DNA of 19,070 nucleotides from QHWK01 sp035315685 (lineage in GTDB: Bacteria > Acidobacteriota > Vicinamibacteria > Vicinamibacterales > CAVVIG01). Position 1 is the stretch's first letter, and each line of letters opens with the position of its first letter. This document shows, one piece after another, positions 8,883-16,399 of the stretch. The stretch lies in the NCBI GenBank assembly GCA_035315685.1, contig DATFXR010000057.1, positions 1 to 19,070 of the forward strand, given 5' to 3'. The position numbers and the translations under genes were made by a program. A model generated the notes under the pieces. It had not been told where the DNA came from, ran no database searches, and was given only the letters and a program-made list of their open reading frames with translations.

Positions 8883-10301
8883 ATGCGACGATCGCCGGCC
8901 AGCCTCGCGCTGTCAGCCCTGCTCACGTCGCTCTCGATCGGCTGCGCTCCCGTCGGACCCAACTACGCGCGCCCGCAGATGCCGACGCCGCCTGCGTACC
9001 GCTTCGTCCAGGAGCCGTCGCAGGCACAGTCGCTCGCCGATCTGCCGTGGTGGGAGGTGTTCGACGACGTCGCGCTGCAATCGCTGATCTGGGAGGCGGT
9101 CTACAACAATCTCGACGTACGCACCGCAGCGGCGCGTGTGGAAGAGGCCCGGGCGCGAGCCGGGGTCGCCAAGTCGTTCCTGTATCCGCAGGTGGACGGT
9201 GTCGCCGGCTACGGGTTCCGCGTCGCGTCGAGCACCGCGAAGGACAACGGGCTGGGCGACGACGACGACCATACGCGGCAGAGCGGCGTGATCGGCCTCG
9301 GTCTCTCGTGGGAGATCGACCTGTTCGGGCGCATCCGGCGTGAGCACGAAGCGGCACTGGCGATCGCGCTGGCCACGGAGCAGGGGCGGCGCGGTGTCCT
9401 GGTCACGCTGGTCGCGGACGTCGCCTCGAACTACTTCCTCCTGCGCGAGCTCGACCAGCAGCTCGAGATTGCGCGCGCGACGCTGCGCATCAACGACGAC
9501 ACGGTCACCTATTTCCGCAACCGCCTCGAGGGCGGAGTGTCGAACCGGCTCGAGCTCGATCGCATCCAGGCCAACCGCGCGAATACCGCGGCGACGATTC
9601 CGCAGCTCGAGAACGAGATCGCGGTGGTCGAGAACCTGCTCTCGCTGCTGCTCGGCCGCCCGCCGTCGTCGATCGACCGCGACGGCAATCCAATGGAGCT
9701 GCTGCCGCCGGCGGTGCCGGCGGGCATGCCCGCGTCGCTGCTCGAGCGGCGGCCCGATGTCGTCGAGGCCGAACAGCTGCTCGTCGCCGCCAACGCGGAC
9801 ATCGGCGCCGCCAAGGCGCTGTTCTATCCGAACATCAGTCTCTCGAGTTTCGGCGGCGGCCTGGCCGGCGACGTGTCCAAGTTCCTGGGTGGCACGGGGG
9901 CGATCTGGTCGGTCAGCGCCAGCCTGCTGCAGCCGATCTACAACGCCGGGCGTAACAAGGCGAACCTGGCGGCGACGCAGGCGCGCTTCGAGCAGGCGCT
10001 CGCGCAATACCAGAAGGCGGCACTGAACGGCTACCGCGAAGTGGCCGACTCGCTGGTCACGATCCAGAAGCTCGCGGCGATCCGCACCGAGCGTGAGGGC
10101 GGCGTGACCGTGCTGACCGACGCCGCCGATCTCGCGCGCTCGCGCTACGACTCGGGCCTCGCCAGCTACATCGAAATCCTGACGGCAGACCAGGATCTGT
10201 TCCAGCAGCAGCTGCTGCTCTCCCAGACACGTGGCGCCGAGCTGCGGGCGCGCGCCGAGATGTATCGCGCGCTCGGCGGCGGCTGGCAGCAGCAGCCATG
10301 A
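8883..10301 (+). CDS. Outer-membrane efflux channel lipoprotein (NodT/OprM family)
   Basis: This TolC-like channel is the outer-membrane part of the tripartite pump. From the ATG at 8883 it has 472 residues. The lipoprotein signal ends LSIGC, so Cys21 is the likely acylation site, and the family's APVGPNYARP motif follows at once. Two outer-membrane efflux repeats are visible, about residues 65-255 and 280-465, including GLGLSWEIDLFGRIRR, LERRPDVVEAEQLL and LLQPIYNAGRNKANL. An in-frame ATG at 8868 inside the pump gene is possible and would overlap it by 14 bases. I prefer 8883, one base after the pump stop, because it puts the basic residues of the signal at the start. Either way translation is coupled to the pump. 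Confidence 0.94.
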   Translation: MRRSPASLALSALLTSLSIGCAPVGPNYARPQMPTPPAYRFVQEPSQAQSLADLPWWEVFDDVALQSLIWEAVYNNLDVRTAAARVEEARARAGVAKSFLYPQVDGVAGYGFRVASSTAKDNGLGDDDDHTRQSGVIGLGLSWEIDLFGRIRREHEAALAIALATEQGRRGVLVTLVADVASNYFLLRELDQQLEIARATLRINDDTVTYFRNRLEGGVSNRLELDRIQANRANTAATIPQLENEIAVVENLLSLLLGRPPSSIDRDGNPMELLPPAVPAGMPASLLERRPDVVEAEQLLVAANADIGAAKALFYPNISLSSFGGGLAGDVSKFLGGTGAIWSVSASLLQPIYNAGRNKANLAATQARFEQALAQYQKAALNGYREVADSLVTIQKLAAIRTEREGGVTVLTDAADLARSRYDSGLASYIEILTADQDLFQQQLLLSQTRGAELRARAEMYRALGGGWQQQP

Positions 10302-10317
10302 GAGGACGCCGACGACG

Positions 10318-11136
10318 ATGGCGAAAAAAGACAAAGACAACGGATCGGCGAAGCCCAAGAAGATGAAGACCAAGACCTACGAGAAGGAGTTGCAGAAGCT
10401 CCAGGAGAAGCTCTGCCTGCTCCAGGAGTGGGTCAAGCACAAGGGCCTTCGCGTCGTCGTCGTTTTCGAGGGTCGCGATGCAGCAGGGAAGGGCGGCACC
10501 ATCAAGGCGATCACCGAGCGGGTGAGCCCTCGCGTCTTCCGGCTGATCGCGCTGCCCGCGCCGTCCGATCGTGAGAAGAGCCAGATGTACATGCAGCGCT
10601 ACATGCCGCATTTTCCAGCTGCCGGCGAGATCGTGATCTTCGACCGCAGCTGGTACAACCGCGCCGGCGTGGAGCGCGTGATGGGGTTCTGCACGGACGA
10701 GCAGTACGACCGGTTCATGAAAATCTGCCCGGCGTTCGAGAAGCAGCTGGTCGACAACGGCGTGATCCTGATCAAGTTCTGGCTCGAGGTCAGCAACAAG
10801 GAACAGCAACGGCGCTTCGAGGCGCGCATCGAAGATCCGATGCGGCAGTGGAAGCTGAGCAACATGGACCTGCCGTCGCGCGAAAAATGGTACGACTACT
10901 CGCGCGCGCGGGACGCGATGCTCAAGGCGACCGATACCCGGTTCGCGCCCTGGTACATCGTGCGGTCCGACGACAAGAAGCGCGCGCGGCTGAACACCAT
11001 CGCCTACCTCCTCGATCGGATTCCCTACAAGAAAGTCGATCGGCAGAAGGTGAGGCTGCCCAACCGCTCGAAGAAGCACGCGTACGACGACGAGGCGTCG
11101 ATCGCGAAGCGCCGGTTCGTGCCCGAGCGCTATTGA
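10318..11136 (+). CDS. ppk2: Polyphosphate kinase 2 (class I type)
   Basis: PPK2 enzymes transfer phosphate between inorganic polyphosphate and nucleotides; class I members mainly act on nucleoside diphosphates. The product has 272 residues. A basic N-terminus (MAKKDKDNGSAKPKKMKTK) leads to the Walker A motif FEGRDAAGKGG at about residues 50-60, the Walker B region VIFDRSWYNRAGVERV at 106-121, and the lid with FWLEVSNKEQQRRF at 154-167. The class I-like segment ARIEDPMRQWKLSNMD and PWYIVRSDDKKRARLN follow. The ATG at 10318 follows GAGGA (10302-10306). It begins 16 bases after the channel gene on the same strand, so it may be co-transcribed with the pump. A hairpin after it could end the unit. 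Class assignment rests on motif resemblance. Confidence 0.94.
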   Translation: MAKKDKDNGSAKPKKMKTKTYEKELQKLQEKLCLLQEWVKHKGLRVVVVFEGRDAAGKGGTIKAITERVSPRVFRLIALPAPSDREKSQMYMQRYMPHFPAAGEIVIFDRSWYNRAGVERVMGFCTDEQYDRFMKICPAFEKQLVDNGVILIKFWLEVSNKEQQRRFEARIEDPMRQWKLSNMDLPSREKWYDYSRARDAMLKATDTRFAPWYIVRSDDKKRARLNTIAYLLDRIPYKKVDRQKVRLPNRSKKHAYDDEASIAKRRFVPERY

Positions 11137-11146
11137 CGGCGCCGCT

Positions 11147-11194
11147 GCAGGTCCCGCCGGTTCCGCCTTCGGCTGACGCTTCGGCGGAACCTGC
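11147..11194 (+). terminator. Strong hairpin between ppk2 and the mechanosensitive channel gene
   Basis: The 3' arm GGCGGAACCTGC (11183-11194) can pair perfectly with GGTTCCGCC (11159-11167, 9 bp). It can also pair, with one mismatch, with GCAGGTCCCGCC (11147-11158, 11 of 12). There is no T-tract, so this is a weak case for an intrinsic terminator. Its position 11 bases after the ppk2 stop and 12 bases before the next ATG also allows a role in translation of the next gene. Confidence 0.5.
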
Positions 11195-11206
11195 ACGAAC
11201 CGACCC

Positions 11207-12925
11207 ATGAACAGCAGGGCACGTGCGGTCGCGGTTTTCTGCCTCGTTGGTTGTGCCTGCAGTGTGCTCGCGGCGCAGTCGCCTGCTCCGCCCCGATCGC
11301 TGACCGCGACGATCAGCAGCGACCGCGACGCTGAGCCCGTTACGCTCACGTTCTTCAACCGCCCGATCGTGACGCTCCGTGCGCGAATTCTCGGCCGACG
11401 GCCCGCCGACCGCGTGGCAGGAGCGCATCAGATTCTCGAGGATCTCTCTCATTCGGGCGTTACCGGTCCCGTCCTGACGGAAGCGGTCGACGGCGGCGTG
11501 TTCATCACCGTCGGCAGCGTCGGCGTGATGGGACTCAGTGCCGTCGACGTCGACGAGCTAGCCGGCGAGACGCTGCCGGTGGTGACGGCGCGAACCGTCG
11601 CGAACCTGCAGCAGGCGTTGAACGAGGCGCACGAGGCGCGGGCGCCGCGCATGCTCGTCCGCGCCTCGATCGCGGGGCTGCTCGCGATCGCGCTTGCCGG
11701 CGCCGTGCTGTGGGCGGTCGGGCGTGCGCGGCGTGTCGTCGCGGCGAAATTCATCGAGCTGGCGGAACGCAGGGTGACCGGGGCCGGGATCGCGCCGCTC
11801 GAGGCGTTACGTGCCTCGCGCGTGCTCGACGCCCAGCGCCATATCGTGACGGCCTCGATCGCCCTCGTCGACCTCATCGTGATCTACAGCGCGCTCACGT
11901 TCACCCTGCGGCAGTTCCCGTACACGCGGCCGTGGGGCGAGTCGATGAGCGGCTTCCTGCTCGCCACGGTCGAGAATCTCGGCCTGTCGGTGGTGAACGC
12001 GCTGCCCGGCCTGTTCACCGTGCTGCTGATCTTCACGACCGTTCGATTCCTGGTTCGGCTCGTGCGGCTGTGGTTCGACAGCGTCGAGCGCGGGCGGGTG
12101 AGGCCGCGCTGGATCTACCCCGACACGGCGGCGCCGACGCGGCGCCTCGTCACCTCGCTGCTGTGGCTGCTCGCGATCGTCGTCGCGTATCCGTACATGC
12201 CGGGCAGCCAGACCGAGGCGTTCAAGGGTGTCAGCGTGTTCCTCGGTCTGATTGTCACATTCGGATCGAGCGGTCTCGTCAATCAGATCATGAGCGGCTT
12301 CATGATTACCTATTCGCGCGCGCTGCGAATCGGCGACTTCGTCAAGACGGGGGACGTCGAGGGCACGGTCCTGCACCTCGGCGTACTCTCGACCAAGGTC
12401 CGGACGCTCATGAACGAAGAGGTGACGATACCGAACGCGGTCATCGTCGCCCAGACGACGACGGACTACTCGCGGTCGAGCGCGACCGCCCCGGTGTACA
12501 CGCCGACGTCGGTGACGATCGGCTACGACACGCCGTGGCGCCAGGTGCATGCGCTGCTGCTGCAGGCGGCGGCGCGGACTCCGGATCTTCGCACCGATCC
12601 CAAACCGATGGTCGTGCAGGCCTCGCTCGAGGACTTCTACGTGAAATACACGCTGCTGGTCAGCCTCGAGCGCCAGGAGTCACGGCTGTTCGCGCTCGAC
12701 GTGCTGCACGCGAACATCCAGGACACGTTCAACGAACACGGCGTGCAGATCATGTCGCCAAACTACATGCTCGATCCGGCGGCGCCGAAGGTCGTGCCGA
12801 AGGAGCGCTGGTTCGCTGCGCCAGCGGCAGCGGATCCGATGTGGACTGCGCCTCACGACATCGGCACGATCCACTCGACCGGGTCGTCCTCGCCGGCGCT
12901 CTCCGGCCGCAGACCGGCGGAATGA
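11207..12925 (+). CDS. MscS-type mechanosensitive channel, large form with periplasmic N-terminus
   Basis: The 572-residue product has a signal peptide (FCLVGCACSVLAAQS, about residues 11-25) and a periplasmic region to about residue 148. Membrane helices follow at about 152-172, 215-235, 260-285 and 313-330, then the MscS pore helix region VSVFLGLIVTFGSSGLVNQIM (341-361). The beta domain comes next with RIGDFVKTGDVEGTV and EEVTIPNAVI (about 374-414). MscS channels open under membrane tension during osmotic downshock. The extra N-terminal domain and helices place it with larger MscK/YnaI-like forms, not the 286-residue E. coli MscS. No Shine-Dalgarno sequence precedes the ATG; the hairpin ends 12 bases before it. 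The 3' end overlaps the convergent phosphoesterase gene by 73 bases. Confidence 0.92.
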   Translation: MNSRARAVAVFCLVGCACSVLAAQSPAPPRSLTATISSDRDAEPVTLTFFNRPIVTLRARILGRRPADRVAGAHQILEDLSHSGVTGPVLTEAVDGGVFITVGSVGVMGLSAVDVDELAGETLPVVTARTVANLQQALNEAHEARAPRMLVRASIAGLLAIALAGAVLWAVGRARRVVAAKFIELAERRVTGAGIAPLEALRASRVLDAQRHIVTASIALVDLIVIYSALTFTLRQFPYTRPWGESMSGFLLATVENLGLSVVNALPGLFTVLLIFTTVRFLVRLVRLWFDSVERGRVRPRWIYPDTAAPTRRLVTSLLWLLAIVVAYPYMPGSQTEAFKGVSVFLGLIVTFGSSGLVNQIMSGFMITYSRALRIGDFVKTGDVEGTVLHLGVLSTKVRTLMNEEVTIPNAVIVAQTTTDYSRSSATAPVYTPTSVTIGYDTPWRQVHALLLQAAARTPDLRTDPKPMVVQASLEDFYVKYTLLVSLERQESRLFALDVLHANIQDTFNEHGVQIMSPNYMLDPAAPKVVPKERWFAAPAAADPMWTAPHDIGTIHSTGSSSPALSGRRPAE

Positions 12926-15243
12926 GCGAGATCGCGCCAGCGCAGCGGCCCGTGAACGCCGTACGGCAGCATCCGGATCCGCCGTGACGACGGTTCCACG
13001 CGGACTTCGATGAAGCTCTGGAAGAACGGCGCGACGTTGTAGTCGAACGCCGCCGACATCCACTCGGCCGAGAACGGCCACGCGCCGACGCGGCTGGTCC
13101 ACCACCACGCCGGCCGCTTCCACAGCGGCGATCGCGTCTCGATCTTGTCCACCACCGAGGCGCGATTGGGATAGTAGGCCCACGCCGCGGTCGGCGGTGT
13201 GGCCGGCCACGCCAGCGCCGTGCCGAAGCTCAGATACGCGCCGCCGCCTCCGTTGACGACGAAGGAGCGAGCCGGACCTCTGCCGGTGGCGGGCTCGACG
13301 TAGTACTCGAGATCGTGTGTGTCGCCGGCCATCATGATCGTGACGCGGTGATCGACGAGCAGCTGTTTGAGCCGCGCGAACGGCGCGGCGTCGGCGGTCA
13401 TGTCGAATCCACCCGCGTAGAACGGGTGGCCGATCACCGCCATCGTCGTCTTGCCTGCCGCGCGCGCGAGCGCCGACTCGAGCCACGTCCACTGAACCGG
13501 GTCGATCTGCTTGACGATGCCGGTGTCGATGGCGACGAGGGCGAATCGGTCGGTCTGCACTTCGAAGAACGGCCCGCGCTGATACCCGGTCGGCACCTCG
13601 TACTCGCCGCGAAGCTGCTGGGCCTGGCGGATCAGCGCGTCGATCCGAGCCTCGGTCGTGCTCGTCAGGCGAAGCTCCGACTCCGCCCTCGCGCGCATCG
13701 TGGTACGAGCGGAATCTGCGTCGAGGAACGTCGCCAGGAACGCGTCGAGGCCGTCGTACCAATCATGGTTGCCGGGAATTGCGTAGACCGGCTTCGTCAC
13801 GCCCTTGAACGGCAGCCAGAACTTTGCTTCGTAGTCGATCATCGCGCCGTTCGGGTAGATGACGTCCGACGAGATGACGACGAAGCGGACGTCGGCGCGT
13901 TCTGCCACCGCGAGCAGCCGATCGCGCAATGAGTGCTGTGATGCGTCGCCTTCACCGGTGTCGCCGATGACGATGAACGAGAAGTCGCCGTCCGAGGTGC
14001 CGGCGGGCGACACCAGGAACGTGCCCGCGCCGGCGCCCATGCGCGCGATGACCGCCTTCGCCATCGCCTCGCGCCATTCGTCGGTGCGCGATTCGGCCCA
14101 CGAGTTCCAGATGCCGCTCGCCCAGTTCTCGGTATCGAAGAACCAGCTCATGCCCCAGACCGGCACGGTCGCGGCGATGACCGCCGCGATCGGCAGGCCG
14201 ATGGCCAGACTGCGGCGGATCGCCGCCGGCGTCGAGAAGCGCGCTTCGCGCAGTCGGATGGCGACGCGCAGCCGGAACCGGAGCCATGCGCCGACGATCC
14301 GGTATCGCCATCCCTGCTCGGAGCGGGCGCCCGGCAGATACCACTGCCACGCCCGCCGCTCGAGCCAGCGCGTCGACGAGCGAAGCGACAGCACGACCGG
14401 AATGACGATGATCAGCGCAACCAGTACGGCGAGCACGATGTCGCCGGTGACCGCGATCGCTGGAGCGAGCAGACCCAGCAGCGACCCGTCCGCCTGCATG
14501 CGCGCGATGTGAATTGCGAAGAGCGTGACGATGAAGGCGACGATCCAGCCGCGATCGCTCGACGTGCGCGTGTGCTCGTCCGCGGCAACCTCGGCGTAGA
14601 GCGCCGCGACGTTCGGATCGTCGCCGATGCCGAGGTCGTCGAGCACCGTGCGACCGGCGTCCTCGGCGGCGTGGGTCGGCATGGTGGCGATCGTCCAGGC
14701 GATCCCGAACGCGCGCAGCGAACAGCCGATGCTGACGAGCCAGGTCACCGACACACGCCGGGTCGCGAGCAGCAGGGCAGCCGCGGCGAGGTTTCCCAGC
14801 ACGGCCAGCGCGGCGAGCCCCCGGCGGCGTCCGGTCTCACGCCACGCCGCCGCGACGTAGCGGATCCCGTCGATCGCGAACGAGACGGCGAGGAACAGGA
14901 CGAGCGCCGTCCCGGCGAGGAACGGCGCGTTGATGACGACGAGCGCCATCAGCACGGTGAGCGCGCCGCTGGTGACGGCGCGACGAAGGGCCGCGGCGTC
15001 GGGCAGCCGGACGCCGTGCACAACCTGGAGTCCTCCGGCAATCGCCAGGAGGAAGCCGACCCGCAGCAGTGGTTGCTCCGCCGCACGCAGCGGCGCGGTC
15101 AGCGCGAGCACGCCGATGATCGCAACCGGAACCGAGAACGATCGCGCCTTCGCGGTCTGGCGGCCCGCGGCGATGCGTTCACGAAGGCTGAGCCGAATCA
15201 CAACGGATGTAGCCGCGCCGGCGTTACGGCGCGTACTACTCAA
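12853..15243 (-). CDS. Membrane metallophosphoesterase with DUF308/HdeD-like N-terminus
   Basis: The product has about 796 residues. The N-terminal half is membrane-embedded; residues about 85-165 (LTVLMALVVINAPFLAGTAL, FAIDGIRYVAAAW) resemble the HdeD/DUF308 helix pairs. More helices follow at about 235-290 and 345-365. A calcineurin-like phosphoesterase domain begins near residue 420 with GDTGEGD (427-433), SSDVIYPNG, GNHDWYDG (491-498), GHPFY (His606) and GDTHDLEYY (640-648), the metal ligands of this fold. It probably faces the periplasm after the last helix, but topology is inferred. The TTG at 15243 overlaps the asparaginase stop as TTGA, with AGGA four bases upstream; a GTG at 15201 is the alternative. 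The substrate is unknown. It is last in a minus-strand operon. Confidence 0.85.
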   Translation of the reverse strand: MSSTRRNAGAATSVVIRLSLRERIAAGRQTAKARSFSVPVAIIGVLALTAPLRAAEQPLLRVGFLLAIAGGLQVVHGVRLPDAAALRRAVTSGALTVLMALVVINAPFLAGTALVLFLAVSFAIDGIRYVAAAWRETGRRRGLAALAVLGNLAAAALLLATRRVSVTWLVSIGCSLRAFGIAWTIATMPTHAAEDAGRTVLDDLGIGDDPNVAALYAEVAADEHTRTSSDRGWIVAFIVTLFAIHIARMQADGSLLGLLAPAIAVTGDIVLAVLVALIIVIPVVLSLRSSTRWLERRAWQWYLPGARSEQGWRYRIVGAWLRFRLRVAIRLREARFSTPAAIRRSLAIGLPIAAVIAATVPVWGMSWFFDTENWASGIWNSWAESRTDEWREAMAKAVIARMGAGAGTFLVSPAGTSDGDFSFIVIGDTGEGDASQHSLRDRLLAVAERADVRFVVISSDVIYPNGAMIDYEAKFWLPFKGVTKPVYAIPGNHDWYDGLDAFLATFLDADSARTTMRARAESELRLTSTTEARIDALIRQAQQLRGEYEVPTGYQRGPFFEVQTDRFALVAIDTGIVKQIDPVQWTWLESALARAAGKTTMAVIGHPFYAGGFDMTADAAPFARLKQLLVDHRVTIMMAGDTHDLEYYVEPATGRGPARSFVVNGGGGAYLSFGTALAWPATPPTAAWAYYPNRASVVDKIETRSPLWKRPAWWWTSRVGAWPFSAEWMSAAFDYNVAPFFQSFIEVRVEPSSRRIRMLPYGVHGPLRWRDLAHSAGLRPESAGEDDPVEWIVPMS

Positions 15244-16337
15244 TATTCCTGAAACAGCCGCTGCAGGTCGGCGTTGGTCCGCGTCTTCAGCAGCGCCAGG
15301 CGGAGCAGCACGCGCGCCTTCTGAGGATTCAGGTCGAGCGAGGCGACGAAGCCCGCCTTGTCATCGTCCACTTCGACATTGCGACCGACCCGGCCCGTGG
15401 CCACGCGGCTCGACCGCACACAGACGATGCCGTTCTTTGCATGTTTGCCGAGCGCGGTCAAGGCCGCCGCGGTCATGTTGCCGTTGCCGACGCCGGCGAT
15501 GACGACGCCTTTGGCACCGGCAGCGACCGCCGCGTCGATGAGCGCGCCGTCCATGTTCTCGTAGGCCATGATGATGTCCACACGGGGCAGCGCCGTGACG
15601 CCGTCGAGCGAGAACTCCGATTGCGCGGTGTTGCGGCCGACAGGACCCCGGTTCCAATCGACTTCGCCATACGCCACGGTCGCGATCAGGCCAGTCAGCG
15701 GCGACAGGAACGTCTGCACCGCCGTCGTGCTCGTCTTGGTCAACGACGAAGCCCCATGCACCCAGTCGTTGATGACGACGAGCACGCCACGGCCGGCGGC
15801 GTCCTTGTTGGCGGCAACGGCCACAGCGTTGTAGAAATTCAGCGGACCGTCTGCCGAGAGCGCGGTGGACGGACGCATCGCTGCGGTCAACACGACCGGC
15901 TTGCGCGATTTGACCACCAGGTTCAGGAAGTAGGCGGTCTCCTCGATCGTGTCGGTGCCATGGGTGATGACTACGCCGGCGACGTCGGGCATCGCGGCCA
16001 GCTCGTTGACGCGGCGCCCCAGTTTCAGCCAGACGTCGTCGTTCATGTCCTGCGAACCGATGTTCGAGATCTGCTCGCCGCGGAGCGTGGCAAGCTTCTT
16101 CGCCTGCGGAACGGCCGCGAGCAGTTGCTCGACGCCGACCTGGCCGGACGTGTAGCCGGCCTGCACATCGCTCGCCGCCGCGCCGGCGATGGTGCCGCCG
16201 GTCGCCAACACCACGATGTTCGGCAGGTTGCCTGGCGACCTCGCGCCGCTTTGCGCGCTGCTGACAGTCGCGGCGACAGAGCACGCCATCGCCAGCGCGA
16301 CGAGGCGTGCGGTTCGGTGGAGCGCTTGTATCGACAT
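15240..16337 (-). CDS. ansB: Type II (periplasmic) L-asparaginase
   Basis: This enzyme hydrolyses L-asparagine to L-aspartate and ammonia. The ATG at 16337 has GAGG eight bases upstream and gives 365 residues. The signal peptide is about residues 1-29 (hydrophobic LVALAMACSVAATV, ending SSAQ), so it should be exported. All catalytic positions of E. coli AnsB are present: Thr49 in LATGGTIAG, Tyr62 in GYTSGQVGVEQLL, Ser95 in SQDMNDDVW, Thr128/Asp129 in THGTDTIEETAYF, and Lys201 in LTKTSTT. AMRPSTALSADGPLNFYNAV is a strong family signature. It lies 62 bases after the dicarboxylate transporter and overlaps the phosphoesterase start. With aspA and the transporter it forms an asparagine-to-fumarate route. 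Glutamine as a second substrate is possible. Confidence 0.95.
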   Translation of the reverse strand: MSIQALHRTARLVALAMACSVAATVSSAQSGARSPGNLPNIVVLATGGTIAGAAASDVQAGYTSGQVGVEQLLAAVPQAKKLATLRGEQISNIGSQDMNDDVWLKLGRRVNELAAMPDVAGVVITHGTDTIEETAYFLNLVVKSRKPVVLTAAMRPSTALSADGPLNFYNAVAVAANKDAAGRGVLVVINDWVHGASSLTKTSTTAVQTFLSPLTGLIATVAYGEVDWNRGPVGRNTAQSEFSLDGVTALPRVDIIMAYENMDGALIDAAVAAGAKGVVIAGVGNGNMTAAALTALGKHAKNGIVCVRSSRVATGRVGRNVEVDDDKAGFVASLDLNPQKARVLLRLALLKTRTNADLQRLFQEY

Positions 16338-16399
16338 GATTGACCTCGCTGCAGCATTGGGGCACACGGTAGCCGTCGCGCTACGTCAAACGGGCCACC

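Noticed and set aside
6464..8962. An 832-codon open frame on the minus strand, antisense to the RND pump gene.
   Set aside because: It reads as Arg/His/Asp-rich low-complexity protein and mirrors the strong third-position GC of the pump gene, whose own motifs are intact. Long antisense frames of this kind are expected in high-GC genes.
8913..10373. A 486-codon minus-strand open frame opposite the outer-membrane channel gene.
   Set aside because: It shows no domain or signal peptide. The plus-strand frame has a lipobox and the OprM-type motifs.
10057..11358. A 433-codon minus-strand open frame opposite ppk2.
   Set aside because: The plus strand carries a complete PPK2 with Walker motifs; the antisense frame has no recognisable feature.
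11710..12987. A 425-codon plus-strand open frame within the MscS-type gene.
   Set aside because: It is an Arg/Ala-rich shifted reading of the channel gene, without any domain.
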